A program made the translations under genes and the position numbers. Positions 46,113 to 54,560 of a stretch of 64,000 bases of DNA are shown here, in pieces. The first letter of the stretch is position 1. Each line of letters opens with the position of its first letter. This DNA comes from Methyloligella halotolerans (GTDB taxonomy: Bacteria; Pseudomonadota; Alphaproteobacteria; Rhizobiales; Methyloligellaceae), in assembly GCF_001708935.1 (NCBI RefSeq), contig NZ_MASI01000011.1:1-64000 (forward strand). Reading direction: 5' to 3'. The notes under the pieces are model-generated. The model made no database searches. It was not told the origin of the DNA and was given only the letters and a program-made list of their open reading frames with translations.

Positions 46113-47652
46113 AAGTCTCGTTGACCTTCTCCAAATCTCCCGGCCGCCAGGTGCCGTTTAGAGCGGCTTGGGCGGGAGCGTAGAGTCGTAGAATGGCGAA
46201 GAAGCCACGGTTCGGCGCGGTCGCCAGCCAGTTCTCCTCTTTCCCTTCAGGCGCTTCCGGGCCGATATAAATGTCGGTGCTACCATCTGCATTTTGCTTT
46301 GGCTGGTCGAGCTTGCCCAACGAGGGGAACGGTTGACCGTTGGCAAGACCTGAAGCGTTTTCCGCTTCATAGAGCGTGACCGACCAAAAAAGTTCGGCAG
46401 GGATGTCTTTTGGCAGATTGACCACGTAGCTCTGCTTGCCGACGAGCGGATCACCATCCGCATCGTCGAATGCGATCATGTAGAAGGCACCCTTGCCAGG
46501 CGTCATGGATACCATGCCAGGACTAATCGAGTAGTAGTCGGTGAAAAACCACGCCCGCGCGTCAAGCTCACGGAATCCCGCATCGCCAGTCGCTTTGAAA
46601 GTGAGGTCGAGAGGTGTGTTGGGCCAGTGAGCAGTGACATTGTTGACGGGGTTCAGCCATCTGCGGTCTTCGTAAACATGGAAATTGACGCCCTTCATGC
46701 CTGGGGTGAACCCGAGCACCCGGCTGGTCTTGTATCCTGTCTTCGCGGCGGCCTCTAAGATCGTGCGAGTCCGCTCGTCCGGATCGAACGGCAGATCAAA
46801 AACGATGCCGATGCCTTGCAACATGCCTAGCCAATCAGGACCGGCGAGGTTTGTGCCCTCATCGTCGACGATCTGCTTAAGCTGATCAAATGCGGCGGCG
46901 TCGTTCGACGGGAGCATGTTCAGTTGTTTGCCCGACGCATCGGGAAACTCCATTGGCTTGGCGCTGTCCTTTTTGTCGAGCGGATAGATTGCCGATTGTT
47001 TGAGCAGATCCACCGCAGGGCTCGTGTCGGCCGGATCCGCATAGAACGCACGGAGGAAAATGAAAATGTTGTTCGTCGTCGAGCGGTAGATGTAATAGCC
47101 GTTGGGAACCGCCTGGTTGTAGCCTGGCGGCAGGATCAGAAACTTGCCGCCTGCGCCGGCGTCCGGTCCAGGCAGGCCGAGGTCGCCGAAGAACTTGCCG
47201 CCATCGACAGGCATTGGCCGCTGCCAGAAGTCGAGCAGGATTCCTTGCAGCTTCGATGGAGCCTCGAAGACGAGAGGTCCGGTGTTGGCGAGGTTTGCGA
47301 ACACCATGCCGTAGATCAGATCCGAATTTGGTGTCGTGATCTTGGTCTTGGCATCCAGACGCTTAGTCCAGATCGGCATGACATTGTAGCCCGTGCCGAA
47401 CGCCTCCGCTGCCCCGTCTCGCATGCCTGCCGTATTGAGAAGCGGCATTGCCCAGAGGTAGGTCTGCATCGCCCGCTGAAAGGTGAGCTCGTCCATGAGC
47501 GTCTTCGCCGTTTCGGGTGTCGGGCGATTCTGCTCGAACGGTAGTTTGGCGAGCGCTTCGATGCGCTGCATCTCAGCGGCCATGCCATGGGTCGTTGCCA
47601 AGGTTGCCGACAGGCACGCCGCAACGAGCGAAATGAACCGAAGCTTGCTCAT
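46093..47652 (-). CDS. exported DUF1254/DUF1214 protein (copy 1)
   Basis: A 519-residue protein with a signal peptide (MSKLRFISLVAACLSATLATTHGMAAE). The DUF1254 domain (about 60-190: YLWAMPLLNTAGMRD, TPNSDLIYGMVFANLANTGPLV, YYIYRSTTNNIFIFLRAF) is followed by DUF1214 (about 370-490: DARAWFFTDYYSISPGMVSMTPGKGAFY, FWSVTLYEAENASGLANGQPFPSL, ADGSTDIYIGPEAPEGKEENWLATAPNRGFFAILRLY). The family is periplasmic or exported and of uncertain function. The start at 47652 is set by AAAGGAGG; the frame stays open further up but only antiparallel to the neighbouring gene. It is 28 bp downstream of a paralog. Confidence 0.9.
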   Translation of the reverse strand: MSKLRFISLVAACLSATLATTHGMAAEMQRIEALAKLPFEQNRPTPETAKTLMDELTFQRAMQTYLWAMPLLNTAGMRDGAAEAFGTGYNVMPIWTKRLDAKTKITTPNSDLIYGMVFANLANTGPLVFEAPSKLQGILLDFWQRPMPVDGGKFFGDLGLPGPDAGAGGKFLILPPGYNQAVPNGYYIYRSTTNNIFIFLRAFYADPADTSPAVDLLKQSAIYPLDKKDSAKPMEFPDASGKQLNMLPSNDAAAFDQLKQIVDDEGTNLAGPDWLGMLQGIGIVFDLPFDPDERTRTILEAAAKTGYKTSRVLGFTPGMKGVNFHVYEDRRWLNPVNNVTAHWPNTPLDLTFKATGDAGFRELDARAWFFTDYYSISPGMVSMTPGKGAFYMIAFDDADGDPLVGKQSYVVNLPKDIPAELFWSVTLYEAENASGLANGQPFPSLGKLDQPKQNADGSTDIYIGPEAPEGKEENWLATAPNRGFFAILRLYAPAQAALNGTWRPGDLEKVNETSKTQAR

Positions 47653-47680
47653 GTGGCCGTCCTCCTTTGACCGGGGTGCC

Positions 47681-49162
47681 TCACTCAACCTTTGTGATGT
47701 CTGGCAACGACCAGGACTTGTCGAAGAAAGCTTCGGTCGGGCCGTAGAAGCGGAAATAGGCGAACCACCCCTTGTCGGGGTTGGTCTGTACCCAGTTCTC
47801 CAGGTGGCCCTTGGGCGCCTTGGGACCGAAATAGACATCGATGGAGCCGTCGTCGTTCTTAGCAATATCTTCCTTTCGCGAGGAGATGTCCGGACGCCCT
47901 TGCTCGGTGATCTGCATCTGCCGCGTGCCCTCGTCGTAAGCCGTAACCGACCAGAAGCCTTTGGCAGGCGGATTCGGTGGAACATGTAGCTTGTAGGTAT
48001 TCTGGCCTGACAGCCAGTTGCCGTCCGCGTCCTTGTAGGACGCGATGTAGCGCTGCCCGACGCCCGGCGTCTGAGTCAGCATCGCTTTCGAGATAACCAC
48101 CGCTTCGTAGAACCAGGCCGCACGCTCATCGAGCTGATCGTAGGTGTTGGCCTTCTGGTCGGTCGCGACGACCAGCGCGTGTTTCCAGTTCGTGCCCTTC
48201 CAGAATGGGGGTTCGACGCGCTTATCCGTCGTATTGACCTTGGCCATTGCCTCGCCGACAACAACCCCATCTTCGAGGATCTTCTTTTGGCGCGCATCAG
48301 GCTTGAAGGATTTCCCTTTCTCGATGCCGAGGAACTTGAGCTGTGCGAGGGTCAGCCGGTCGCGCTCGTCTACCGGGTTGCGCTGGATCACCTCGTTGAG
48401 GCTGTCCCAGTAAGCCATGCCGTGGGGCGGCATCTGGCTCCACTTCTTTTCGCCGGCCGCACGGGCGACCATCGGCTCGCCCGTGCCTTCAGGCCCCCAA
48501 CTATAGGTCTTGATCTGCGGAACAAGCTCCGCGATCGCCTGCTCCTTGTCATCGCCCAGCAGCCGGAAGCCCGCTAAAACGTCCCGGCTCGTCGCCTCCA
48601 CGACGAAATATCCGTCGGCTTCGACCGGACCGTATCCGGGGGGCAGGATCAGGTATTTGCCGCCTCTGCCCATGTCGGGCCCCACGACGCCGAGATCGGC
48701 AAGCACGCGCTGCCAATTGTCGAGAATCATGCCCGCGATCAGTCCGGCAGGCACCTCGATGACAAATGGCCCAGTTTCCCTCAAATCGATAAAGGTGGCG
48801 ATATAGGGTGTCGTGTAATTAGGCGTAAGAATCCCCAGCTTCTCGGCAAAGTCGAAATAGTTCAGCATCTCGCCGCTTTTGCCGCCGAAGACGACATAGT
48901 GGGCTCGGCGCCACTCGTTGAGCCCGACGGCGGGGATACCCCAGATGTAGGCCTGAGCTGCCCGCTGGAAGTCCATCTCGTCATAGAGCTTCTGAACTGT
49001 CTCTCGAGAGGGATAGCCGCTCTCGAAGGTGAGCGGGCCGATGCGAGTGTCGATCGTCTTCTCGTTCTCTGCGGTAGAGTCTTCGGCCTTTGCGACAGAT
49101 TGCGTCGCGACGACGCAAAACAGTGCTGCGATTGCAGCGACCGGTGCCAATGCACTTTTCAT
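47681..49162 (-). CDS. exported DUF1254/DUF1214 protein (copy 2)
   Basis: A 493-residue paralog of the adjacent gene, with its own signal peptide (MKSALAPVAAIAALFCVVATQSVAKAE). The same plan: DUF1254 with AYIWGIPAVGLNEWRRAHY, LTPNYTTPYIATFIDLRETGPFVIEVPAG, LILPPGYGPVEADGYFVVEATSRDVLAGFRLLG; DUF1214 with AAWFYEAVVISKAMLTQTPGVGQRY, FWSVTAYDEGTRQMQ, DDGSIDVYFGPKAPKGHLENWVQTNPDKGWFAYFRFYGPTE. The two copies are diverged, so the duplication is old. It is co-directional with the outer-membrane protein gene upstream and probably in one operon. Confidence 0.9.
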   Translation of the reverse strand: MKSALAPVAAIAALFCVVATQSVAKAEDSTAENEKTIDTRIGPLTFESGYPSRETVQKLYDEMDFQRAAQAYIWGIPAVGLNEWRRAHYVVFGGKSGEMLNYFDFAEKLGILTPNYTTPYIATFIDLRETGPFVIEVPAGLIAGMILDNWQRVLADLGVVGPDMGRGGKYLILPPGYGPVEADGYFVVEATSRDVLAGFRLLGDDKEQAIAELVPQIKTYSWGPEGTGEPMVARAAGEKKWSQMPPHGMAYWDSLNEVIQRNPVDERDRLTLAQLKFLGIEKGKSFKPDARQKKILEDGVVVGEAMAKVNTTDKRVEPPFWKGTNWKHALVVATDQKANTYDQLDERAAWFYEAVVISKAMLTQTPGVGQRYIASYKDADGNWLSGQNTYKLHVPPNPPAKGFWSVTAYDEGTRQMQITEQGRPDISSRKEDIAKNDDGSIDVYFGPKAPKGHLENWVQTNPDKGWFAYFRFYGPTEAFFDKSWSLPDITKVE

Positions 49163-49219
49163 CGGACGTCCTCCTCTTAATTCTTTGCTGATCCCTCGTC
49201 GATCAGTTTGTGATGCTTG

Positions 49220-50029
49220 CTAGCCTCCCGTCGGGAAAAGGAACTGCACCTGGAAGCGAAGCTGCCAGTCGGCGGCGCCTTCCGGCGCAATGACGTTGTC
49301 GTAGGCACTCAGGGACATGTTTACGGGCTGCGAGCCGATATCGAAGACGCGCCCCACGCCGCCGCCCAGCGGCAGCGTCCACTGGTCGTCGGACGGGGCA
49401 TTCCAGTCTGCGGTGATGATCGGCGCCGAGGTCAGATACCAGCCATCCTTCAGGTTGTAGTTCACGAAATACTGGAACAGGAACTGGTTGACGTCCGGCT
49501 CGTTCGAATCGCCCGCGAAGGACCAGATGTTGTTCACCAGCCCGCCGACCACCCACTTGCCCGGCGTCCAGACGACCGCGGCCGTCGGCCCGGCGCCCCA
49601 CTTGTCCACGCCCAGGCTCGCATCCGTATTGGTCGGCAGCAAGAAGGTCGGTCCGCCGCCGATCATCAGCTCCGGATTGACCTGGGTGACGAAGAAGAAG
49701 CTCGGATTGAAATTGCCGAGGCCGAAATCGCTCTCATCGCCTTCATAGACCGGCGGCTGATACACCACCGGCAGGATCCAGCGGGTGACCAGGTTCCAGT
49801 CGTCGTTCAGCTTGAACGGAATGACCGGCTGGATGTTGAGGATGTTTTGCTCGTCTTCGAACGGCCCGACATTGAAGTTCGTATTGTTCTGGAAGGGGAC
49901 CGAGATCAGATTGGCGATGGGATTCTGCGCCTGCTGAGCGAGATTACCCTCCTGCGCCTGGACGGAAGACAGCCCCAGGATGCCCAGCGATAACCCGATT
50001 AAGAATATGGCGACGCGGAGCCAATACAT
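49220..50029 (-). CDS. outer-membrane beta-barrel protein (neuromedin U-like family)
   Basis: A 269-residue exported protein. Signal peptide MYWLRVAIFLIGLSLGILGLSSVQAQ. The mature part is a set of alternating beta strands with aromatic girdles (NLISVPFQNNTNFNVGP, VIPFKLNDDWNLVTRWILPVVYQP, FGLGNFNPSFFFV, GGGPTFLLPTNTDASLG, WVVGGLVNNIWSFAGD, FLFQYFVNYNLKDGWYLTSAPIITADW), ending QLRFQVQFLFPTGG. Such proteins are annotated as transporters or 'neuromedin U', a historical misnomer. It is probably a porin-like barrel, first gene of an operon with the two DUF1254 proteins. Confidence 0.85.
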   Translation of the reverse strand: MYWLRVAIFLIGLSLGILGLSSVQAQEGNLAQQAQNPIANLISVPFQNNTNFNVGPFEDEQNILNIQPVIPFKLNDDWNLVTRWILPVVYQPPVYEGDESDFGLGNFNPSFFFVTQVNPELMIGGGPTFLLPTNTDASLGVDKWGAGPTAAVVWTPGKWVVGGLVNNIWSFAGDSNEPDVNQFLFQYFVNYNLKDGWYLTSAPIITADWNAPSDDQWTLPLGGGVGRVFDIGSQPVNMSLSAYDNVIAPEGAADWQLRFQVQFLFPTGG

Positions 50030-50163
50030 GAAACAGCCTCCAGGCTGAAGATCCGCTTTCGATCCTATATTCAGGATTAGAAACGCGTCTCTGGGTAGCG
50101 GCTATTGGCTTCTCGATCTATGCGGATTGTGCCAACCTTGAAATTGTCACTTCCGCTGAGTTT

Positions 50164-51183
50164 TTAACTCTGTCTATTCTGTGCGCGTGTTTTGGAAGGA
50201 AGCTCACCGAATAATTCGCGATACCACCCTGAAAAGCGGCCAAGCTCGCTGATGCCCCATTGATTGGCAATGGTCGCAATGGTGCAGGCTCTTTCTACCT
50301 CCGAGGTGAGATCCCGTCGTATTCGGTGCAGCCTCAATTTGCGCACATAAGTTTGCGGGCTCTCGTCGAGCACCCTTGCAAAGGCGCGGTGAAGCGTGCG
50401 GCGGGAAACGGAGGCTGCATTGGCTATGTCGTCGATGTTCAACGGTCGGTCTAGATGGGCCAGGATATATTCGCGACTCCGAGACACGATCCGAGCGTAC
50501 CCCTGAGGATTTGTTTGTCCGAGCGGTGCCTTTGGCAGACGGCTAAAATGTCCCGCAATGGCATCAAGCATGGTTTCGGCCACCTGTGCGACGGATGGCA
50601 ACGGGCCTTCATGGAGACGTCGGTATAGGCGCTGCAATTGGATCAATAGCCTCTGATCGCAGGGGCGCGCATGTACACCGCTGCCGCCGATGGATCGTAC
50701 GTCAAGAATAAGGCCGCGCGCTTCCGCCATAGTTTCGATGGCTTCGGAACTTAGGGTGACGGCGGCATAGATCGTACCAGGAGTGTAGAGTGCGTCGTGC
50801 TCATCCCCCGGCATGAAGACGCCGATGTCTCCGGTCGAGACTTCGTTCAGCCAATGCCTGGTTCCCGGTGCGAGCCAAACCCCGAGACCGAAGGTTATCA
50901 TCGATTCCGAAAGCGGGCCCCTGAGGGATATGCGGCCATCGATATAGCCGGAGCTCAGCAGAATACCCTGGTGCTGGGCAGAGGCTAGCTTGGCCGATAG
51001 CGGTGGTCGGGAAATCTGTACCGCATCGAGTCCGGCTCCCAGTACTGCATCGCTCAGCTCCTCAATCCGAGTGATACGAGTGCAGGTCCAACCTTCTCCA
51101 TTTAACGGATCAACTTGCGCCGGCGCGGCAGCCGAACTGCGGTCCTCGGTGGTCCGGCCAAAAGGTGGAGCGACGCTTGCCAT
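50164..51183 (-). CDS. AraC-family transcriptional regulator
   Basis: A 339-residue regulator. The C-terminal AraC HTH pair is clear (about 235-330): VSRSREYILAHLDRPLNIDDIANAASVSRRTLHRAFARVLDESPQTYVRKLRLHRIRRDL, then IATIANQWGISELGRFSGWYRELFGELPSKTRA. The N-terminal ~200 residues form a cupin-like/AraC_binding_2-type sensor region (GLGVWLAPGTRHWLNEVSTGDIGVFMPGDEHDALY). It lies upstream of and co-directional with the outer-membrane protein and DUF1254 genes (135-bp gap), so it may control them. The ligand is unknown. Confidence 0.9.
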   Translation of the reverse strand: MASVAPPFGRTTEDRSSAAAPAQVDPLNGEGWTCTRITRIEELSDAVLGAGLDAVQISRPPLSAKLASAQHQGILLSSGYIDGRISLRGPLSESMITFGLGVWLAPGTRHWLNEVSTGDIGVFMPGDEHDALYTPGTIYAAVTLSSEAIETMAEARGLILDVRSIGGSGVHARPCDQRLLIQLQRLYRRLHEGPLPSVAQVAETMLDAIAGHFSRLPKAPLGQTNPQGYARIVSRSREYILAHLDRPLNIDDIANAASVSRRTLHRAFARVLDESPQTYVRKLRLHRIRRDLTSEVERACTIATIANQWGISELGRFSGWYRELFGELPSKTRAQNRQS

Positions 51184-51343
51184 CCAGAAACCTCCGAGCG
51201 CACATCCTAAGACAATACTACAGGCCTTGCTGCAGCAAAGATATCGCCTAGGCCGCCGGATAATCGCGATAGCAACTGGTTGCTATATGGTAGCTACGAT
51301 CGGCTCGCGGAGGAAAAGAGTATCACTAAGCATTTGAGTTAAT

Positions 51344-51420
51344 TGGTGACCCCGGCTGGATTCGAACCAGCGACCCTCAGATTAGGAATCTGATGCTCTA
51401 TCCTACTGAGCTACGGGGCC
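51344..51420 (-). tRNA. tRNA-Arg (anticodon CCU)
   Basis: The minus strand folds as a complete 77-nt cloverleaf: acceptor GGCCCCG/CGGGGTC (one G-T pair), D-arm GCTC/GAGC, anticodon stem TCAGA/TCTGA around loop TTCCTAA (anticodon CCT), T-arm GCTGG/CCAGC with TTCGAAT, discriminator A and encoded CCA. Its 3' end faces the accessory region on the left, and core genes start on the right, so it may be an island insertion site. Confidence 0.96.
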
Positions 51421-51519
51421 AGTGGCGCGCATACTGTAGCGCGGGGCCTCGAAGCTCAAGAGGAAGCCGGCGTTTCGGTGCAGATTGCGGAACCGGAAGT
51501 CTGCCCGCTAGCATCAGCC

Positions 51520-52371
51520 ATGGGTTTGCGCCGCTGTTTCGCATTGGGTTTGATCGTGGTCTTCTGCTGGCACTCGGCACTGCTCGGGGCTGAGGGGGCG
51601 CCGGGCTGCGAGCTTTCGGAGCCGGAGCAGGGGACGGTGGTCGAGATCGTCGACGGCGAGACGCTGAAGCTCGCCGATGGCGGCACGGTGCGTCTCGTCG
51701 GGGCCAAGGCCCCGCGCCCTCCGGCGAGCACGGACGAGGGCGATTGGGCCTACTCTCGCAAAGCAATCGAGGCGTTGGAGAGCCTGACCAAAGGGAAGAC
51801 GGTCTCTCTGCGCTTCGGCGGCAGCCGGACGGATCGGCACGGCTATCTGATGGCGCAGGTCTTCGTGGCGCCTGCGCCCGGCGAGGACCCGGTCTGGGTG
51901 CAGGAGGCGCTGGTGGGGGACGGTCTGGCCCGGGTTTATAGCCTTCCGGACAACGCGGCCTGCACCGATGCGCTGTTGGAGCGGGAAGAGGGCGCCAGAG
52001 CAGCACGGCGCGGGCTTTGGGCGTCCGGCTTCTATGGGGTGCGCGACGCCGGCGCTGTCGACCGCATGCGGCGCCTGAGGGGAACATTCCAGCTGGTGGA
52101 AGGGCGTGTCGCGAAGGTGGCTCAGGTAAAGGACTGGGTGTTCCTGAACTTCGATGAGGACTGGCGGGAGGATTTTACGGTCGCCATCGAAAAGAAGCAG
52201 GCCAAGGCCTTCGCGGAGGCCGGTTTCGATCTCCTCGCTCTCGAAGGAAAGCCGGTCCGCGTGCGGGGCTGGCTGGAATGGCGCTACGGTCCGTCCATCA
52301 AGGCGACTCATCTGGAGCAGATCGAGGTGCTGGAGGACGACGGCGAGGCGGAGGCTCCGCCGCCCCCTTAG
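51520..52371 (+). CDS. exported thermonuclease-like (SNase fold) protein
   Basis: A 283-residue protein with a signal peptide (MGLRRCFALGLIVVFCWHSALLGAEG). Residues ~40-150 form an SNase-like OB fold (GTVVEIVDGETLKLADGGTVRLVGAKAPRPP, LRFGGSRTDRHGYLMAQVFV, WVQEALVGDGLARVYS); the Arg equivalent to SNase Arg35 (VRLVG) is present, but the second catalytic Arg, normally in D-R-x-G-R, is Tyr (DRHGYL). A C-terminal ~120-residue domain of unknown type follows. It may be a degenerate nuclease or a structural relative. The start at 51520 is chosen at the signal peptide; the frame opens 14 codons earlier. Confidence 0.82.
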   Translation: MGLRRCFALGLIVVFCWHSALLGAEGAPGCELSEPEQGTVVEIVDGETLKLADGGTVRLVGAKAPRPPASTDEGDWAYSRKAIEALESLTKGKTVSLRFGGSRTDRHGYLMAQVFVAPAPGEDPVWVQEALVGDGLARVYSLPDNAACTDALLEREEGARAARRGLWASGFYGVRDAGAVDRMRRLRGTFQLVEGRVAKVAQVKDWVFLNFDEDWREDFTVAIEKKQAKAFAEAGFDLLALEGKPVRVRGWLEWRYGPSIKATHLEQIEVLEDDGEAEAPPPP

Positions 52372-52510
52372 GCCTCCGGCTCTTCGGGATAGGGCCCTTC
52401 GGTCTTGAGGCCGACAAGGCAATAGCTCATGGGAATCTGAGCCTCCTGATCGGCGTAGCCGTCGTATTCCGGCTCGCGGCCGCTTCGTCGGAAAAGCGTA
52501 AGGCAGCCTG

Positions 52511-52544
52511 ACAAAACAAAAGGGCGGGAGATGCTCCCGCCCTT
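52511..52544 (-). terminator. Rho-independent terminator downstream of carD
   Basis: Perfect 9-bp stem GGGCGGGAG/CTCCCGCCC (52522-52530 and 52534-52542) with a 3-nt loop; on the minus strand it is followed by TTTTGTTTTGT (plus-strand AAAACAAAA at 52513-52521). It sits 30 bp past the carD stop. Confidence 0.85.
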
Positions 52545-52574
52545 CGAACGCGTTCTGAAACGAAGCCCGGCTGC

Positions 52575-53153
52575 TTACGCGGCCTGCTCCTCGTTCTCGG
52601 CCTCGACTGCCTCCTGCGCCGCCTTCAGGCTTTTGGCGCTCTTGGCGAGGATGTCGTCGATCTTGGTGACGGCCACATCGGTCTCGGTCTTCTCGACGGC
52701 CGCGATTTCGCGGGCCATGCGGTCCAGGGCAGCTTCGTAAAGCTGACGCTCGGAGTAGGACTGCTCGGGCTGGGCCTCGGAGCGATAGAGGTCGCGGACC
52801 ACTTCGGCGATGGAGATGAGATCGCCGGAGTTGATCTTGGCTTCGTATTCCTGGGCGCGGCGCGACCACATCGTGCGCTTCACGCGGGCCTTGCCCTTCA
52901 GGATCTGAAGCGCCTTCTTGACCGTCTTGTCGTCGGAGAGCTTGCGCATGCCGACAGTCTCGAGCTTGGAGGTGGGCACCCGGAGGGTCATCTTGTCCTG
53001 CTCGAAATTGATCACGAACAGTTCGAGGCTCGCGCCGGCGATCTCCTGCTGTTCGATCTCATGAATGCGACCGACGCCGTGAGCAGGATAGACGATGAAC
53101 TCATTGGTGCGAAAACCATGCCGCTGCTGTGGCTTCTTTTTCTTCTCAACCAT
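52575..53153 (-). CDS. carD: CarD-family transcription factor
   Basis: A 192-residue RNA-polymerase-binding factor that stabilises open promoter complexes, widely conserved and often essential in alphaproteobacteria. The N-terminal RID/Tudor-like domain (FIVYPAHGVGRIHEIEQQEIAGASLELFVINFEQDKMTLRVPTSK, about residues 17-62) is followed by the helical CarD C-domain (AEVVRDLYRSEAQPEQSYSERQLYEAALDRMAREIAAVEK). A charged coiled tail ends it. The start at 53153 (MVEKKKKPQQRHGFR) is preceded by AGAGAG. It is followed by a strong terminator; core genes lie upstream. Confidence 0.95.
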   Translation of the reverse strand: MVEKKKKPQQRHGFRTNEFIVYPAHGVGRIHEIEQQEIAGASLELFVINFEQDKMTLRVPTSKLETVGMRKLSDDKTVKKALQILKGKARVKRTMWSRRAQEYEAKINSGDLISIAEVVRDLYRSEAQPEQSYSERQLYEAALDRMAREIAAVEKTETDVAVTKIDDILAKSAKSLKAAQEAVEAENEEQAA

Positions 53154-53614
53154 ACTCTCTCGCTTTGCTATCTTGGGGGACGCGGCGCTCAAGCCGTTAT
53201 TCGTACGCTCCGGGCATCGAAATACCTGCCGCGGACGGAATATGCCGTATGCGGCCTAAACAAACGATCCACGCTGAAAGCTCCGACGCCGGCCATTGTT
53301 CCCGTTCGCCCGGGAGGCCTGCCGCAGGCGCGGGACCGGACACGGCGGAACATGACAGGCGCTCCTGCTCGTCCGGCTGCCCTCGCGCCGGAAACAAGGC
53401 TTGGTGCGGAAACTGGCGACCCGTAGAGGGGGTGCCTCACCTGGTTCTCGTCCCGTGGTGCCCAATTGGCGGGCAAATGACCGCCAATTCACAACCCTAC
53501 CATATTTTTGGCTATTTCGGAAGACGTGCTGCAGTGCAAGGCGGCGAATTCGCGCTTCGCCCCTGCGACATTTTATCCTACCGGTAAACGGCCGATGACC
53601 GGCCGCCTTGCCGT
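53154..53614. other. intergenic region between fdxA and carD
   Basis: 461 bp with no gene of family-like character on either strand. It must hold the carD promoter on the minus strand. GC-rich repeats (CCGGCC-type) near 53590 could end fdxA transcription, without a clear T-run. Confidence 0.4.
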
Positions 53615-53953
53615 CTAGTCGCCCTCGCCCGGCTCCGGCGAGAAGTACTTCTCGTACTTGTCCTGCTGCTTAGCCATTTCGTCGGCGTCTTCCGGCGCCG
53701 GCTTCTTGGTCGTCAGGTTCGGCCACTCTTCGGAGAACTTGGCGTTCACCTCAAGCCATTTGTCGAGATTGGGCTCGGTATCGGGCTTAATGGCCTCGAC
53801 GGGACATTCCGGTTCGCACACACCGCAATCGATGCATTCGTCCGGATGGATCACGAGCATGTTCTCGCCCTCGTAGAAGCAATCCACGGGGCAGACTTCG
53901 ACACAGTCTGTATATTTGCACTTAATGCAAACTTCGGTGACGACGTAAGTCAT
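53615..53953 (-). CDS. fdxA: 7Fe ferredoxin (FdxA)
   Basis: A 112-residue electron carrier with a [3Fe-4S] and a [4Fe-4S] cluster. It starts [55 protein letters not shown], giving the paired cysteine sets C-x7-C-x3-CP and C-x2-C-x2-C-x3-CP typical of the class. The acidic C-terminal extension ([21 protein letters not shown]...) is standard for alphaproteobacterial FdxA. In Rhizobiales it commonly sits between carD and the S4-domain/helicase genes, as here. Its redox partner cannot be named from the sequence. Confidence 0.96.
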   Translation of the reverse strand: MTYVVTEVCIKCKYTDCVEVCPVDCFYEGENMLVIHPDECIDCGVCEPECPVEAIKPDTEPNLDKWLEVNAKFSEEWPNLTTKKPAPEDADEMAKQQDKYEKYFSPEPGEGD

Positions 53954-54220
53954 CTCATCTCACACGTGCTTAGGGATCGGCCGGATCACAAGGGCCGAAA
54001 GAGCGACCTTAGAGGCAGCCAGCCGGATGGCCTGCCTATAACACTCGCCGGGTTTGCACAAGGCGTCCGGTGGCCGCTGCAGGAATTCGCAGCCTGCATC
54101 GCAATGGTCAGGCATTGGTCGCAAAATATTTCCAACGTGAAGCCTGAAATCAAGAGAAATTGCTAGGCGGTACAGGGCTTTGGCGAGAAGCGGAGAACGG
54201 ATTTCTCAAAATCCAACGCT

Positions 54221-54553
54221 TCAGGAGCGAATTCGCTCCGTGATCGAACCCGGTGTCAGGTTTTCGTATAGCCCTGCCACGGCGCTGGGCGGCACGCGCC
54301 GCTCAGCTGAATCGATCACTCGTACGACCCAAAGCCTGCCGCCATGGGCACCTGTCAGCACGTCGCCGGGCCGGACGCGGCGGCTCGCCTTTCGGACACG
54401 TTCGCCGTTGATGCGGATCTTTCCGGCTTCCACCAGGCTGGTGGCGAGAGTCCGCGTTTTCACGAGGCGTGCGCACCAGATCCACTTATCGAGGCGCTGG
54501 CCGTCGACATGCTGGTTGTCGGGACGCGAGCTCTGAGAGGCGCTGTCCTGCAC
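54221..54553 (-). CDS. S4-domain RNA-binding protein (Hsp15/HslR-like)
   Basis: A 110-residue protein with an N-terminal S4 RNA-binding fold: RLDKWIWCARLVKTRTLATSLVEAGKIRINGERVRKASRRVRPGDVLT (about residues 20-67). Hsp15 binds stalled 50S subunits carrying nascent chains; that function is inferred from homology. The gene lies 7 bp after the long helicase gene and reads in the same direction, so they are probably co-transcribed, with fdxA and carD downstream. Confidence 0.9.
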   Translation of the reverse strand: MQDSASQSSRPDNQHVDGQRLDKWIWCARLVKTRTLATSLVEAGKIRINGERVRKASRRVRPGDVLTGAHGGRLWVVRVIDSAERRVPPSAVAGLYENLTPGSITERIRS

Positions 54554-54560
54554 GGAGGCG

